A stretch of 33,966 bases of DNA from Phaeoceros laevis (lineage: Eukaryota; Anthocerotophyta; Anthocerotopsida; Notothyladales). Within the stretch, counting starts at the first letter, position 1. The number at the start of each line of letters is the position of its first letter. This document shows positions 1 to 10,091 of the stretch, one piece after another. The stretch spans positions 1 through 33,966 of the forward strand of contig JBNGIQ010007720.1 of NCBI GenBank assembly GCA_049999765.1, given 5' to 3'. A model generated the notes under the pieces. It did no database searches and had not been told where the DNA came from. It saw nothing but the letters and a program-made list of their open reading frames with translations. The position numbers were made by a program, and so were the translations under genes.

Positions 1-180
1 TTTCATAGTAACTAGTTGTTATCGGTAACCCTAAATAGAGGTACCCCATTATTAAGATTTAGGGCAACCAATATTAACGGTAGTTATTAGAATCGTAGTA
101 AAGCCACTGTAAACGTTGTTAGTGGAAACCCTAAATCAAGGGCCCTTGTTTGTGGTGTACATGGTGGTTACAACGTTTTT

Positions 181-272
181 TTGCTTTTCACTTTTCACTC
201 TTGAATTTTCACTTTTGACTTTTCCTTTTCACTTTGACTTTTCACTTTTCACTTTGACTTTTCACTTTTGCC
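181..272. repeat. T-rich ctttgacttttcac low-complexity tract
   Basis: Short degenerate repeats of ctttt(c/g)ac follow one another for about 90 bp. The reverse-complement style (agtcaaaagtcaaa) appears at 5320-5430 and a looser version at 8628-8745. In each case the tract lies next to transposon-like repeats, so it is probably a subterminal component of one element family. Confidence 0.6.
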
Positions 273-3200
273 TGATGCCCTAACAATGGGGTTACTATGT
301 GAATTTTACAACGGGTTACTATGGTGGTCATAACTACGAAAATACAAAGAAAGTTTACCAAATTTTTTACAGTGGTTAAGGAGACTGTAGTCATGCTGTA
401 GAAATGCCCTTAAACCTTGTAATGCCTTGGTAATAAAACATTGTAGAAGTGCCTCTTTTCTTGTAGTGTTGTGTCCACTGCATTGGAGACCTTGTTACAA
501 GTAGTTGACCACCTCCCTTCCCTTTTCCAGGTAGCAGCACCTCTCACAGAAAGCTCCAAGTAGCAGCACCTCTCACAGAAAGTTCCAAGCGGCAGATGCT
601 CAAATGTTCCACAGGCAGCAGCAGCTATCAAGCTTGTGCACAAGAAAAAGTCTCAGGTAACTTGTTCACTCAACAGGTTGTTGGTCAGGTTTTTGAGAAC
701 AAAGCACAAGAAACCATCAAGGTTTCTAAGCACGAATCGAAATGGTTTTGGGCAGGAACTGTGGAGGCAACTTTGGCAAATCGAGTGGATAGAGCAAGGA
801 AGTGATAGCAGTGGCAGAAGGGTGACAATGTCAGAAGCAGAGGGTGACGGTATTGGCAACAGATGATCAGAAGGCAAGACAAAGGCTCTGAAAGCAAGCT
901 GGTGGGCAAAAGACCTGTTGCAGAGAAGGAAGCTTGGCGGGAAAGTAGGCAAAAAATGGAATGTTGTGTTAGAGGCCGAGGAGACATGGATTATAAGCTA
1001 CTGAAACTTCTAGAATGCATGATTAGCACTCTCAGCTGGCAGTGGACAGCTATCGATCGCAGTCAATAAAAAATCTTTGTCAAAAAAGTGACGGCTTATG
1101 GGATCTTTCAATTCTACTCATCTAGAGTACAGTGGTTAGCGGGTTTTCTTCCAGCTGTGCCATTTTTACTGTAATAATCTGCCAACTTGACTTTTGAAGA
1201 CATGACTGTGTCTTTGCCACATCGTGGCCATGAATGCTCAAGCAGAGGCACTGGGTATTCCCTCATGGAACATTCAAGCACAATGCCACCGACTGCTATA
1301 CTTTTTAGTATGTCACTAAACAGCAGTAAAATAATACATGTGAGGACGGCCAGCATTAAACAGTCCTTGGATTCCACACAAGTTTGCTGTCCGCAAAACA
1401 AGTCTTATCTGCTAGAAACCATTCTAAATGCTAAAGGCCATAACAGCAAGCCAAACACGTTATGACTTCGTATTGGTAACATGTCATAAACCAAATACAA
1501 GTCATACATAAAAACACAACACACATACATGCTGCAAACGCAGCATTTCGGGGATACACACACACACGTTTTCCAGCATCTGATTTTAACAATGAATGTT
1601 TTTAACTGAAAATTGAGGTGTAACATTGCCTCCTTCGAGGTCCCAGCTATAGCAGTGCATTCTGACAGGTCTGTATGGCCTTGTGTAGGTTTCCAGAAGT
1701 GTCGTGATGGTCATGGACTAGGTTTGATGCTCCACGACGCCAGTCTAGCAGGTAAGTTGCAGGGGACAAGTTTCCAAGAAGTTTTCATGTGTCCTCCACC
1801 GAATCTGAATCACAATTGTCATTGCTTTTTGATCTGATAGGTAGAGCTTTCCGCAAAAAAGGTTGCTGAAGCATTCCTTTGATCGTTTTGTGTGCAGGCC
1901 ATGTTTGTTATCAACATAGCAAGCAAACACGACGCGGATTAGTGCACGGATTGCTCAAGAATGTCAAAAAATACCACTTTTTACCATCTTGTTAACCTCT
2001 ATTTGCAAAGCAAGCATCTGTATGGTAAGTACAGACCTCCACTTCTCCTTCATCAGTGCCAAAGAAGCATCATGGCCCAGGTTTCTGGTGGTCCATTGGC
2101 AGACCTGGGTCCTGCAAAGCTCTTCTGCTAGAAATTAGAGAAGTTACGCACAAGCAATCTTCGTTAAGAAAGCATTCTGACTGTCTATTGTGCTGTTCAT
2201 TATTGTGGCAGGGTGGTGCCATGTATCTACTGCTCAATATCATAACTGACAGAAACAAAGCATACTGAAAACATACCTGGCTGTTGGACAGAGCCTCTAG
2301 AACATGTACTCTTGCAACATATCATTCATGAACCAGGTTAGTATCGCCTATTTGTCTATGCAACTTCCGCTCACTGTATTTGTACATGTCATGCCAGCAG
2401 TCATCAGACTTCGTTTCTATGGTCTGGGCAACGGCTCTACTCATGATGGAACACTTTTCCAGCACAGGGGTTTCAACATGACTCGGCTCTGTGTCTATTT
2501 TGAACAGTCATACTTGAAGTTTTGGTCAGCAGCATCCGTTCCTAGACAAAATGAGCTAAGTATTGCAAAACATAAAACACAAAGCACAAGCTTTCAGAAA
2601 TACTCACAAATTGTGACGACTGCCCAGGTTGAGACATGGTTTTTGATGTAATTTCCTTTGGCACCAGCTAGTACTGTTGCTTGCCTACGAAGTTACTTCC
2701 ATGACACCCCTTGCCTTGCTTGTCAATGCATCAGAGTGACAGGGAAATAGGCAAGGACCACTAACAAAGTTTTTGTGACACTGTGGTATAGGGAAACTGC
2801 AGGGTTGCTATGAATATGAGCAGTAGTTCAAGGAAAATGTTGCTGCAGGCCAGACTGTCGATCAGCGAAAAATGGAGAGATGAAGAATGTTGGCTATGGC
2901 TAGACTGCCCAAGTTCGAGGCAGGTGAGGAACTGGGAATGCACTAAGGCTCTGTCTATGTAGCAGGTGGTTCTCAGCAGTTTCAGCACTAGAGCTTCAAG
3001 TGACAGAGGGTAGCAAGCGACTCAGAGCTAGAGCTCGAGTGATGAAGGGCAAAAGAAAACCATGCTGGCAAAACAAAGGGTCGGCAGGAGAGAAAGCTTG
3101 CGGGCTTGGCACGAGAATGATGAGACTGCTGGACAAATCAAGACTGAGGGGCTATTTATCAGAGGTTGGGGACTGAGTGCATTTTGTTGTGTCCTTGACA

Positions 3201-4144
3201 GAGGGAGGAGCTAGGAAAAGAAAAACGGGAAGAGAGATAGGTACAGATCATGGTGGCAGGAACTACGTTTGTGGCTGAAACTCATGGTTTAGAGAATAAT
3301 ATTAACAAAAAAAAAGTGACAATGATCTAGATCCTATTACATGCCTGAAAATCCTTGGTTATAGTTACTCATCTTGCTACCATCAGTATGTATTTTTGGG
3401 TGGCATTCATAACCGTACAGGCCTTGCTGCTAGTGACTGCTATTGCCATTGATTACAGCCAACACTTGTGAGGCTAGGAGCCGTGCTTGGCTGATGCCAC
3501 TGCCGGCCAGCTACTTCTAGGATCCTGTAAAAAATCCGAGCAGTTAGCTTTTACTCAATCAGCAGCCAAAAGGGCTTTGAATGCTACTGTCCTTTGGCCT
3601 TTCGTGTCCTCTCGTATTAGCTCATCTCTGGAGATGCTATAAATTGGCCACAACTAGTAAATCCTGCAAATCCCGGCCTTGATAGCTATGCATTTTACAT
3701 CTGTTTACTAATACCTAGAACATATAGCAAGGACAGAATCGGGTTGAGCCCATCCTTTTTTACCATTTTTTACGAAAACTTATATAGCCAGCCACTGGCC
3801 AAGTCATGTAATGACTTAGTATCTGTATTGTAGCAGACATAGCATCATGTATCTGTCCAGTAGCACATGTAATCAAGATAAAATTGGGGTTAGTCCCTCT
3901 TTGTACTACTTCTCATATAAACTCTGGCTGCCAGTCATTGGCCATGTCATGCTTTTCCCATGTGTCATGTATAGTCATGTGGGTTGCATCCATGTCACCA
4001 AGTGACCAACTTTCGTTCCATGTCCCAAGGCTTAATTACAGTTTGTCAATTTTCTCAAGTATACATTAAATTCTGCATTTTGGACGCTACTGATAGACAC
4101 ACAATATAGTACACATACGCACACCCGGGAATGGGTATGTGTGT

Positions 4145-4340
4145 GTGTTCATTACAGATAGCCACAACGCCAAATCATAACATTGTCTGCCACATTGCCT
4201 TAAAAAGGACTTGACCACATGTTTGTGGCCTGGCTAGGAACGAAGAGATGGCTTTTGCATCAAGAGGACGGGATCAGCTTGTTGACAAGAATTGCGCATC
4301 ACAGTGCACAGTCAGAAATGTCCCTCAAGAAAGGCTTAGC
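4145..4340 (-). repeat. dispersed repeat, copy 1 (inverted relative to the 21.2-kb copy)
   Basis: Read on the minus strand, this stretch matches 21195-21370 over about 170 bp with many mismatches. Shared landmarks are cgtcctct, a phrase around ccaggccacaaacatgt, caagtcct and tgtaatga. Conceptual translation of both copies also aligns in part (a FLA-R/K-PQ motif followed by F-K/E-AM and TM), so it could be an old coding fragment and not only a MITE. A hairpin of (ac)n and (tg)n around cccggg lies at its edge near 4115-4150. Confidence 0.45.
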
Positions 4341-5113
4341 GTAGCAGTAACTGAAAGTAACTTGTTGGTGACTAATAACGACGATTGCAAACATGAGTCT
4401 TTGGACTAATAGTAGATGACTTATTGTTGGGACGTCATATATGGCCTGAACTAGGTGGTGGGCAGCCATGGCGTGGCTTCCTCCTTCCTGGTTCTACCCA
4501 AACGAGGTGCCTAAATGGAGCGACGGCACAAGTGCGGGAGCTGCAAAACTGCCAACATCCATGCGTTTTGTTGGGCAAATCAGCTGCACAATGATCTCAA
4601 GCCAGAGCATTAGCTAATCAACAAGCTTGCAGCAGCTAAGTGTTGTCACCTCATAAATTGAAAAGTGGCTAAAAGAGATGACTGAAAATATTTTGAAGAA
4701 CGGGACCTTACATGGTGGCATGTTCTGTTGGCCTGCAGGCTGACCACAAGGTGAAAAGGCGACCTTCTACTGTTAGTGCTAGAGCTAGAGCTGCAAAAGA
4801 GATTTTGATCGGAGAGCATACCACAGCTTGACCAAAAGCTCTACAAAACCATGGAGGAGCATAGTGGTGAGTTATGCCTCATCCTCTCCATCAATGCCAA
4901 GAGGTTTCATTGTGCGGTTTCTGGATAAAGAAGTATGCATCATTTATGCGTAAGTAATAGTTATTATTAGATAGTAATTAATTAAAGTACATTTAATTAA
5001 TAGATAGAAATATAAAGGCGCGAACCTATGGTCGCGCCCTAATGAACTAAACCGTCAAGCATAACAGGACACCTTGAAACGATGCCCCGCGCTTGCGCTT
5101 AAAGGGCACACGC

Positions 5114-5138
5114 CACAACAAGAAATAAGCCCTTTTAC
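5114..5138 (+). repeat. transposon terminus related to the 6680 TIR
   Basis: The first 25 bases match the outer end of the long inverted repeat at 6680 at 23 positions (shared core agaaataagcc). The orientation is that of a left end, so the element would extend to the right. Its matching right end is not in the window. It lies 800 bp upstream of the broken BED/DUF659 transposase and may be the end of the element that encoded it. Confidence 0.55.
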
Positions 5139-5319
5139 TAAGTCACAATACTAAGCACTTACTCCGGATTATCGGGTTTTCCACCTTTACAAGGAAGTAG
5201 TAAAACGTGGCGTAATTAATCATAGTATTTCATTGTAAATCATCTTCAGAGTAAATTTGTTGTAAATCCCGAAGTTATAGCGTAGTAAAATGCAAGGCCA
5301 TTTTACCCCCTGGGTAAGG

Positions 5320-5430
5320 GCTAAAAGTAAAAGGTAAAGTTAAAAGTAATTGTTAGAAGTCAAAAGTCAAAAAGAAGCCGTAAAAAGTGAAGGGTCAAAA
5401 GTCAAAACCCTATAGTCAAAAGTCAAATCG
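5320..5430. repeat. A-rich aaaagtcaaa low-complexity tract
   Basis: About 110 bp of agtcaaaagtcaaa-type repeats, the reverse-complement counterpart of the tract at 181-272. It lies inside the presumed subterminal region of the element that begins at 5114. Confidence 0.55.
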
Positions 5431-5477
5431 GAAAATGGTATTTAAAATAGTTTACTATGATTTTACCTTAGTTACGC

Positions 5478-5639
5478 GAAACGCGTTTCAGGCCTCACCG
5501 AAACGCGTTTCGAACGTACGGTGCGATGACAATAATAAAAAGTTGTTGGAGTATTAAAAAAAGGTCATTACTTCCTCGAACCTCGTTACTTCAACTTACT
5601 AGTTACTAGTTAGTGGTGCCGAAATGTTTCGGCGCCACT
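5478..5639. repeat. cluster of perfect palindromes and a hairpin
   Basis: The 12-base palindrome gaaacgcgtttc occurs twice, at 5478-5489 and 5500-5511, with the smaller palindrome aggcct between them. A stronger hairpin lies at 5612-5639, with arms gtggtgccgaaa and tttcggcgccac (one G-T pair). The CpG-rich dyad agtcgcgact follows at about 5643. They lie upstream of the transposase start and could be transposase binding sites or promoter elements, but I cannot assign a role. Confidence 0.6.
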
Positions 5640-5911
5640 CATAGTCGCGACTCGCGAAAACAACAAGCATCATGATTCATGAACGATGAACGGGTTCTCG
5701 AGGTCAACCCTGCGTGAAGAGCTCGTCGCATCCCCGGTTGTGATCACGCCAGTTGCAGTGGCCATCAATGAAGATTCACCGTCGCAATACGGCGGCGCCG
5801 CACAGCTTGCATGTATCGTGTGACAAGGTAGGGCAACAAGGAACATGTAACTTTCACTTTAGACTCTCTTGTATGTAGACTCTCACACTTCCTGTCGTTC
5901 TCTTGTGAACC

Positions 5912-6679
5912 ATGGCTCCCATGCGCGATGAGGGCGACATGGAGGCTTAGTTGTACTTTGACATGATTGAGAGGTATGATGGCAATGGAGGTTCTAGAAG
6001 ATTCAGGTGTCGGTTGTGTTCAAAAACCATCTCAGGTAGTGTACAGAGAGCAAAGGCCCATCTAGCCAAGATTGGGGGTGTGGGAGTCGCAGCTTGTACT
6101 GCTGATCTTCCACCTGGATTGCAAGAACGGATGCAAGGTTTCTTCTATGCAAAAAAACAGTCTTCTGGAGCTGCAAACCTACATGACAATGGCCCTATGT
6201 CAAAGAAACAAAAAACAATGCAAGAGATGCACAATGTGCCTTTTAGGACTGAGGTGTCTGTTGCCGTTGCTGAGGCTGAGGCTTTTTTTGCAGGTGGTAT
6301 TTCGTTCAACTTTGCTGCAAATCCCTACTTCAAGGCCATGGTGTTAGCTCTCATGAAAGCTGGTAGGGAATGCCTAGGATATGTTCCTCCAGGGAGAGAT
6401 CAATTGCGTACCACTCTCTTGGATGCAGTTTATGAGAAAGTGGATAAGGAGGTTGAGCAGATTCGGTGTAGATGGAAAGAAACTGGTGTAGTGATCGTGG
6501 CTGATGGATGGAAGGACATTTAGGGTCGGCCATTGCTGAATTTTATAGCGCAAAGTCCTCATGGGCAAGTCTTTCTCAAGGCAGTTGATACCACTGGCCA
6601 GGGTGAGGGAGCTGAAATGTTGGCACGAGAAATTCTGAAGGTGCTAGAAGATCCCAAGCTGGGTGGTGCGCACAATGCG
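5912..6679 (+). pseudogene. hAT-type transposase with BED finger and DUF659, broken and truncated
   Basis: The frame from ATG 5912 is interrupted by TAG at 5948 and TAG at 6521 but otherwise stays open to 6679. After the first stop the protein shows a BED-like zinc finger (FRCRLCSKTISG, then AHL and a final Cys, a C-C-H-C arrangement). It then shows the start of the DUF659 fold with ADGWKDI, and beyond the second stop GRPLLNFIAQSPHG and FLKAVD. These are conserved strands of the RNase-H-like catalytic core of plant hAT-related transposases. The C-terminal half, including the dimerisation region, is missing because the frame runs into the terminus of the 12.6-kb inverted-repeat element at 6680. 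Two TAG codons and the truncation make it non-functional. DUF659 also occurs in domesticated transposases, but the damage argues against that here. Confidence 0.85.
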
Positions 6680-7161
6680 CACAACTAGAAATAAGCCTTT
6701 TTACGATGGCGTAGTAATACTTTTATGCCGTTTTTTTACAGCGGGGGAGTAAAAGGTGCTAAATGTTTACAACGGCAATGTAACCCCTTGTAATCTTCAC
6801 AGTAACCTGTTGTAACCAGCGGTTTACCACCAACGTACTTTGCGGTTTACCACCAATTTACTTCGCCGTTTAGGGTTCATGGTTTACCACCAATTTACTT
6901 CACGGTTTACCACCAATTTACTTCGCCGTTTAGGGTTCATGGTTTACCACCAATTTACTTCGCGTTTTGGGTTCACGGTTTACCATCAATTTACTTTGTT
7001 TTTTCGGTGGAATCCCGCCTTTGCACGCGTGGATGGAAACAGCGTATTGTTTCCACCCCGCACGGGTGAAAGCGGCCGTGTGTGATGGCAGAAATATTCA
7101 TGCACGCACGGTAGAAAGGGCCATCCTCACGGTATAGGTGAAAGAGGCAGGGTTTTTCACC
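6680..7161 (+). repeat. left arm of the long terminal inverted repeat
   Basis: Matches the reverse complement of 18819-19311 along its whole length with scattered differences and a small difference in repeat number. The order from outside in is: the terminus, an AT-rich stretch, a gggggagtaaaagg block, a run of ggtttaccaccaatttact repeats, then a GC-richer segment with tttccacc and gaaagaggcagggttt. Immediately outside, the 9-mer tgcgcacaa occurs twice in tandem (6667-6675 and 6676-6684), the second copy overlapping the TIR. Confidence 0.9.
6821..7000 (+). repeat. 37-bp subterminal tandem repeats, left arm
   Basis: Copies of ggtttaccaccaatttact begin at 6821, 6844, 6881, 6904, 6941 and 6977. 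Spacing alternates 23 and 37 bp, giving a 60-bp higher-order unit. Full units end with a gtttagggttca phrase. Such arrays near transposon ends are commonly transposase binding sites; here that role is inferred. Confidence 0.85.
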
Positions 7162-7577
7162 TTACGGTGGAAGCGGCCACCTGGCTTTCCACCCTGCTGC
7201 CGGGTTTTCCCACCCCGCGCTTGTGTTAAGGCAAAAACTTCCACATGTGCACCATATAAAGGGCCACCATTTAACGGTCCGGGTGAAAGAGGCAGGGTTT
7301 CTCACCTTATGGTGAAAGTGCAAAAACTCCTACACGCGCACCGTATAATGGGCCACCATTTAATGGTCCAAGTGAAAGAGGCAGGGTTTCTCACCTTATG
7401 GTGAAAGCGGCCAGCTAACTTTCCACCCTGCTGCCGGGCTTTCCCACCCCGCGCGCGTGTTAGGCAAAAACATTCACACGCGCACCGTAGAAAGGGCCAC
7501 CATTTCACGGTCCGTGGATTTAGGGTTGAAATGAGCCGGCTTTCCACCCTTCTGCCGGGCATTTTCACCGTTCTCAA
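7106..7577 (+). repeat. 143-bp minisatellite adjoining the left arm
   Basis: Units starting with gcac(c/g)(g/a)ta begin at 7106, 7249, 7338 and 7482, so spacing is 143, 89 and 144 bp. The second unit lacks about 54 bp internally. Each unit contains gaaagaggcagggttt, tttccaccctgctgccggg and a ccgcgc...gtgt(t)a phrase. The right arm enters the first of these units just as the assembly gap begins, so the array is probably part of the inverted repeat and may have caused the gap. The open frames over it are shadows. Confidence 0.8.
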
Positions 7578-7598
7578 ATTTCGAGACTCTAAGGCACG

Positions 7599-8004
7599 GT
7601 GTGGGAAGGACTTGAGGTGCTCCTGGTCGGCTGTGGTGGAGGGCTACAGGGCAAGGCAGTCCGGGAGCTATACGAGCGGGGCTGTGGCGTCCTAGGCATG
7701 GCGGCCTGCAAGGCTGCTGGCGGCGAAATTGTCCTTGTGTGTGATATGGGGCATGGCAGGGTGCAGGCCGTGGAGTGGCGGCCTGCTGGCGGCGGATCAG
7801 AGGCCTGCGGGCATGGTGGCCTTCTTCAAGGGCAAACCCTATTGCGGCCTTGCTGGGGTATGGTGGCCTTCTTCAAGGGCAAACCCTATTGTGGCCTTGT
7901 TGGGGCATGGTGGCCTTCTTCAAGGGCAAACCCTATTGCGACCTTGCTGTGGCATGGCGGCCTAGTGTGGCCCTGCTCGGCATGGCGGCCTGTGGGGCAT
8001 TTAA
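7599..8004 (+). repeat. GC-rich region with a 47-bp tandem repeat
   Basis: Three near-identical copies begin at 7814, 7861 and 7908 (tggtggccttcttcaagggc...), with a degenerate fourth from 7955. Because 47 is not a multiple of three, successive copies translate in different frames. This produces three overlapping open frames with similar peptides, a strong sign that the open frames here are not a gene. The flanking 7599-7810 carries repeated atggcggcctg-type phrases. Confidence 0.8.
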
Positions 8005-8217
8005 TTGTTGAAGGGGGTGAGGAACTGGATCCTACTCCTGACTGGCGAAGGTTCTTGCTACCAATTCCAACCAGCATTGGTTAGGCAGGTTTCAGCCTTG
8101 GCGGAGGCGGGAGTTACAGTTGTTAGGGTCAACCTTGAGAATACTGAAGATCTGGCCAGTGCTCAGGTGTGTGTGCGAGAGATTGTTGTCTTTCTCTTGA
8201 ATGTGCTTGCTTAGCTC
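8005..8217 (+). other. short exon-like open frame, unassigned
   Basis: The stretch around 8087-8165 translates to a helix-strand-like peptide (QVSALAEAGVTVVRVNLE) ending at a CAG followed by gtgtgtgtg, which could be a splice donor. It is reminiscent of a beta-alpha unit of a TIM-barrel enzyme, but there is too little to name a family. It could be a captured exon inside the element or chance. About 8218-8442 beyond it shows nothing recognisable. Confidence 0.2.
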
Positions 8218-8442
8218 GAACTCTATTCAAGTGGTGAGCTCGAGGTTAGGATGTTGAAGCATGTACAGGTTTGAGGAATAAGAGTGACTACAGGGGCAGG
8301 GTGTTCAAGTTGGAGATGGAGGGCAGCCTGCTAACAAAAAGCATGGCATACACTTCCATTACTATGGGTGTGGCTTTCATTACTACGGGTGTGGCTGTAA
8401 ATGCACCACCCTCAGCGTTTCGTTTTTTTATTCCAGTTGATA

Positions 8443-8627
8443 GGGTTTGAGGACGTTGTATACCAATAGTAAAGAGTAAGGGTTTGACATCGTTGTAAAT
8501 CAGTGGTAAAGAGTAAGGGTTTCACATCGTTGTAAACAAGTAGTAAACCGTTAGGGTTTGAAGGCGGAGTTAACCAATAGTAAAGAAATAGGGTTTAGGC
8601 TCGAAGTAATCCCAAAGTAAAGCAATT
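8443..8627 (+). repeat. 37-bp tandem array, five copies
   Basis: Five units of exactly 37 bp begin at 8443, 8480, 8517, 8554 and 8591. Each starts gggttt and contains a gtt(g)taa..a(g/a)tagtaaag core. The period equals that of the terminal-arm repeats, and part of the unit (gtaaat..gtggtaaa) matches the arm unit, although the rest does not. It is probably the subterminal array of a second, related element whose end lies here. Confidence 0.85.
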
Positions 8628-8745
8628 TACCATTACTTTAAATTTTTATCTTTTTCATTTTAACTTTTCATATTTTACTTTGATATTTATCTTCTGACAG
8701 TTACGTTTACCTACTTTTAACTTCTGATAGTTACTTTTCCATACT
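8628..8745 (+). repeat. T-rich tract following the 37-bp array
   Basis: Loose repeats of taacttttcatattttac and cttctga(c/t)agttac type. Similar in style to the tracts at 181-272 and 5320-5430. The association of a 37-bp array with such a tract suggests a shared element architecture. Confidence 0.45.
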
Positions 8746-8763
8746 AGCTAGGCAAGGTGAAAG

Positions 8764-9553
8764 GTGCGCAGCCCTAAGAGAGATCTAGAAGATTTTGTTA
8801 GATTTTGGAAGATGAGAGCTATGGTGATGCTCGATTTCCCAGAGCTAGAAAAGGAAAATGTGGGGAGAATGATTAGCAAAATGACAAAGAGCGTGGTGGC
8901 ACATCGGATTCAGTATGGTGTTCAATACCTGTACTTTGTGGGTGTGCTCCAAGTTGAGGCAGAGTTGACAAAACATTGAGCAGGCAAAATCAATGGTTAC
9001 TAAGAAGAATATGAGGGAGCTATCAATGGATGGTCAAAGGACCAGAGGAATGTTACCTCTTAGCGTGAGACTGATATCGAAGGCCTTGGCTTCACATATC
9101 GATTGGAAGGAAGAACTCAGCATTACGGTAACTGGAAATTTTATTGTGAAGGACAAAGCATATGTTCTTCTAGAGAGAAAAGATGTAAAACTGAAAGGGA
9201 AGTTAGATGACAATGAAGGCAGAGTAGGACCCCAAAAAGCAGGTGAAGGGAAGAAAAGCAAGGAGGTGTGGCAGGTAGTCACCAAAAAGGGCAGCCCCAA
9301 TAAAGACGAAATCCTTCAGAACGAGCCTGTGGAGCAAGAGGAATTGATGCTGGATGTTGTAGGGAAAGAATTTGTGTTGCAGCCTAACGAGATGCATTGG
9401 GCACACAAGGAAGGAGTTGTTAAGAGGTCGAGGGAGATGAGGTCCCCCAACCATCTCCAAAAATCTGAACTCCAGAATGAAATAAAACAGGCAAAGAAGG
9501 AGTCAGCAGTTGAGACTCCCGAGTCAAGTAAAAGACAAGCTACCAATCTATAG
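8764..9553 (+). pseudogene. LINE ORF1-like or unknown retroelement coding remnant
   Basis: Two adjacent open frames in different phases (about 8764-8979 and 8993-9553) look like one coding region separated by a stop and a frameshift. The first holds KMTKSVVAHRIQYGVQYLYF. The second (186 codons) begins near 8993, has a folded-looking start with WKEELSITVTGNFIVKDKAY, and then a long lysine- and glutamate-rich tail with KEVWQVVTKKG. A short domain followed by a charged tail with a VWQVV(T)KK phrase resembles the gag-like ORF1 of plant LINEs (DUF4283 type). No zinc knuckle or reverse transcriptase follows, so the assignment is weak. Confidence 0.35.
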
Positions 9554-10091
9554 GATTGGACTACCCTGGGTGCTTCGCAATTCGCGCGCGGCTTCTCTCT
9601 CTTCTTTTCGCCTCTCTCTCTTCCCCATTGCCCTGGTTTTCCCAGCTTTTGGCTATGGCGGCCCAGTCAACGCCTCTTTGACTGCCTGCTGTGCCTTCGT
9701 TTCTCTTCCGCTATGTCATTACTCCCTTGCCATCGCATCTCCATCGTCCAGGCTAAATTTTCATCTATCTTAATGCCATTTTCTTCCTTTCTTTCTCGCA
9801 TCCCCACACTTTTCTTTTGCTCTGAGTACTACTTGGCTGCTGCTTGCAGTTTCCCCACCCGTTTTTGCATTTACAGCTATTGCTGTAGCCTACCACTGCT
9901 ACAGCACGTCATTGCGAGAGAGGTTGCTGTCAATCTCTCAATGTAATAGGTCTTCCTGCGTATTTGGCGCGTGGAAAGGGCTTCTGGGGCTGCTCTGTAG
10001 GGGTTGCTACTCTAAGCTACGAGATCGTCGGAGGAGGAGGAGAGCTGGGATCTGCTGACAGTGATCCCTGATTTTTGCTACAGGTTCTTAC
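9554..10091 (+). promoter_or_regulatory. pyrimidine-rich leader and probable leader intron of the first HBD gene
   Basis: A CT-rich patch at about 9592-9640 (cttctctctcttcttttcgcc and similar) looks like a plant core-promoter Y patch or 5-prime leader. The sequence just before ATG 10092 (ctgatttttgctacag) is a good splice acceptor ending at about 10083, so the coding exon probably follows a leader intron. I cannot place the donor with confidence. Open frames here are low-complexity shadows. Confidence 0.35.

Larger units (their letters stand above)
1..5113. other. gene-poor AT-rich intergenic region
   Basis: I see no convincing gene. All open frames are short, lack recognisable motifs and overlap one another on both strands. 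The start (about 1-180) repeats short phrases of the type ccctaaat and gtaaa that resemble the subterminal repeats of the large transposon further right, so it may be the inner end of a related element. A (CA)n tract lies near 1556-1570. An imperfect direct repeat of about 65 bp occurs around 3744-3810 and 3885-3953. A small hairpin, ggcgcga/tcgcgcc, sits at 5017-5038 just before the element terminus at 5114. Confidence 0.6.

Noticed and set aside
653-987. Overlapping 99-100-codon minus-strand ORFs near the left edge
   Set aside because: Both minus frames and two plus frames are open together; composition is low-complexity Leu/Ser and no motif is present.
7138-7577. ORFs of about 90 codons on both strands over the GC-rich repeats
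   Set aside because: They are created by the 143-bp minisatellite and repeat with it; no domain.
7106-8627. CRISPR-like array
   Set aside because: Direct repeats without distinct spacers in a eukaryotic genome; these are minisatellites.
9510-9946. Two plus ORFs upstream of the first HBD gene
   Set aside because: They translate a CT-rich leader (Ser, Leu, Phe, Pro) and look like untranslated sequence.
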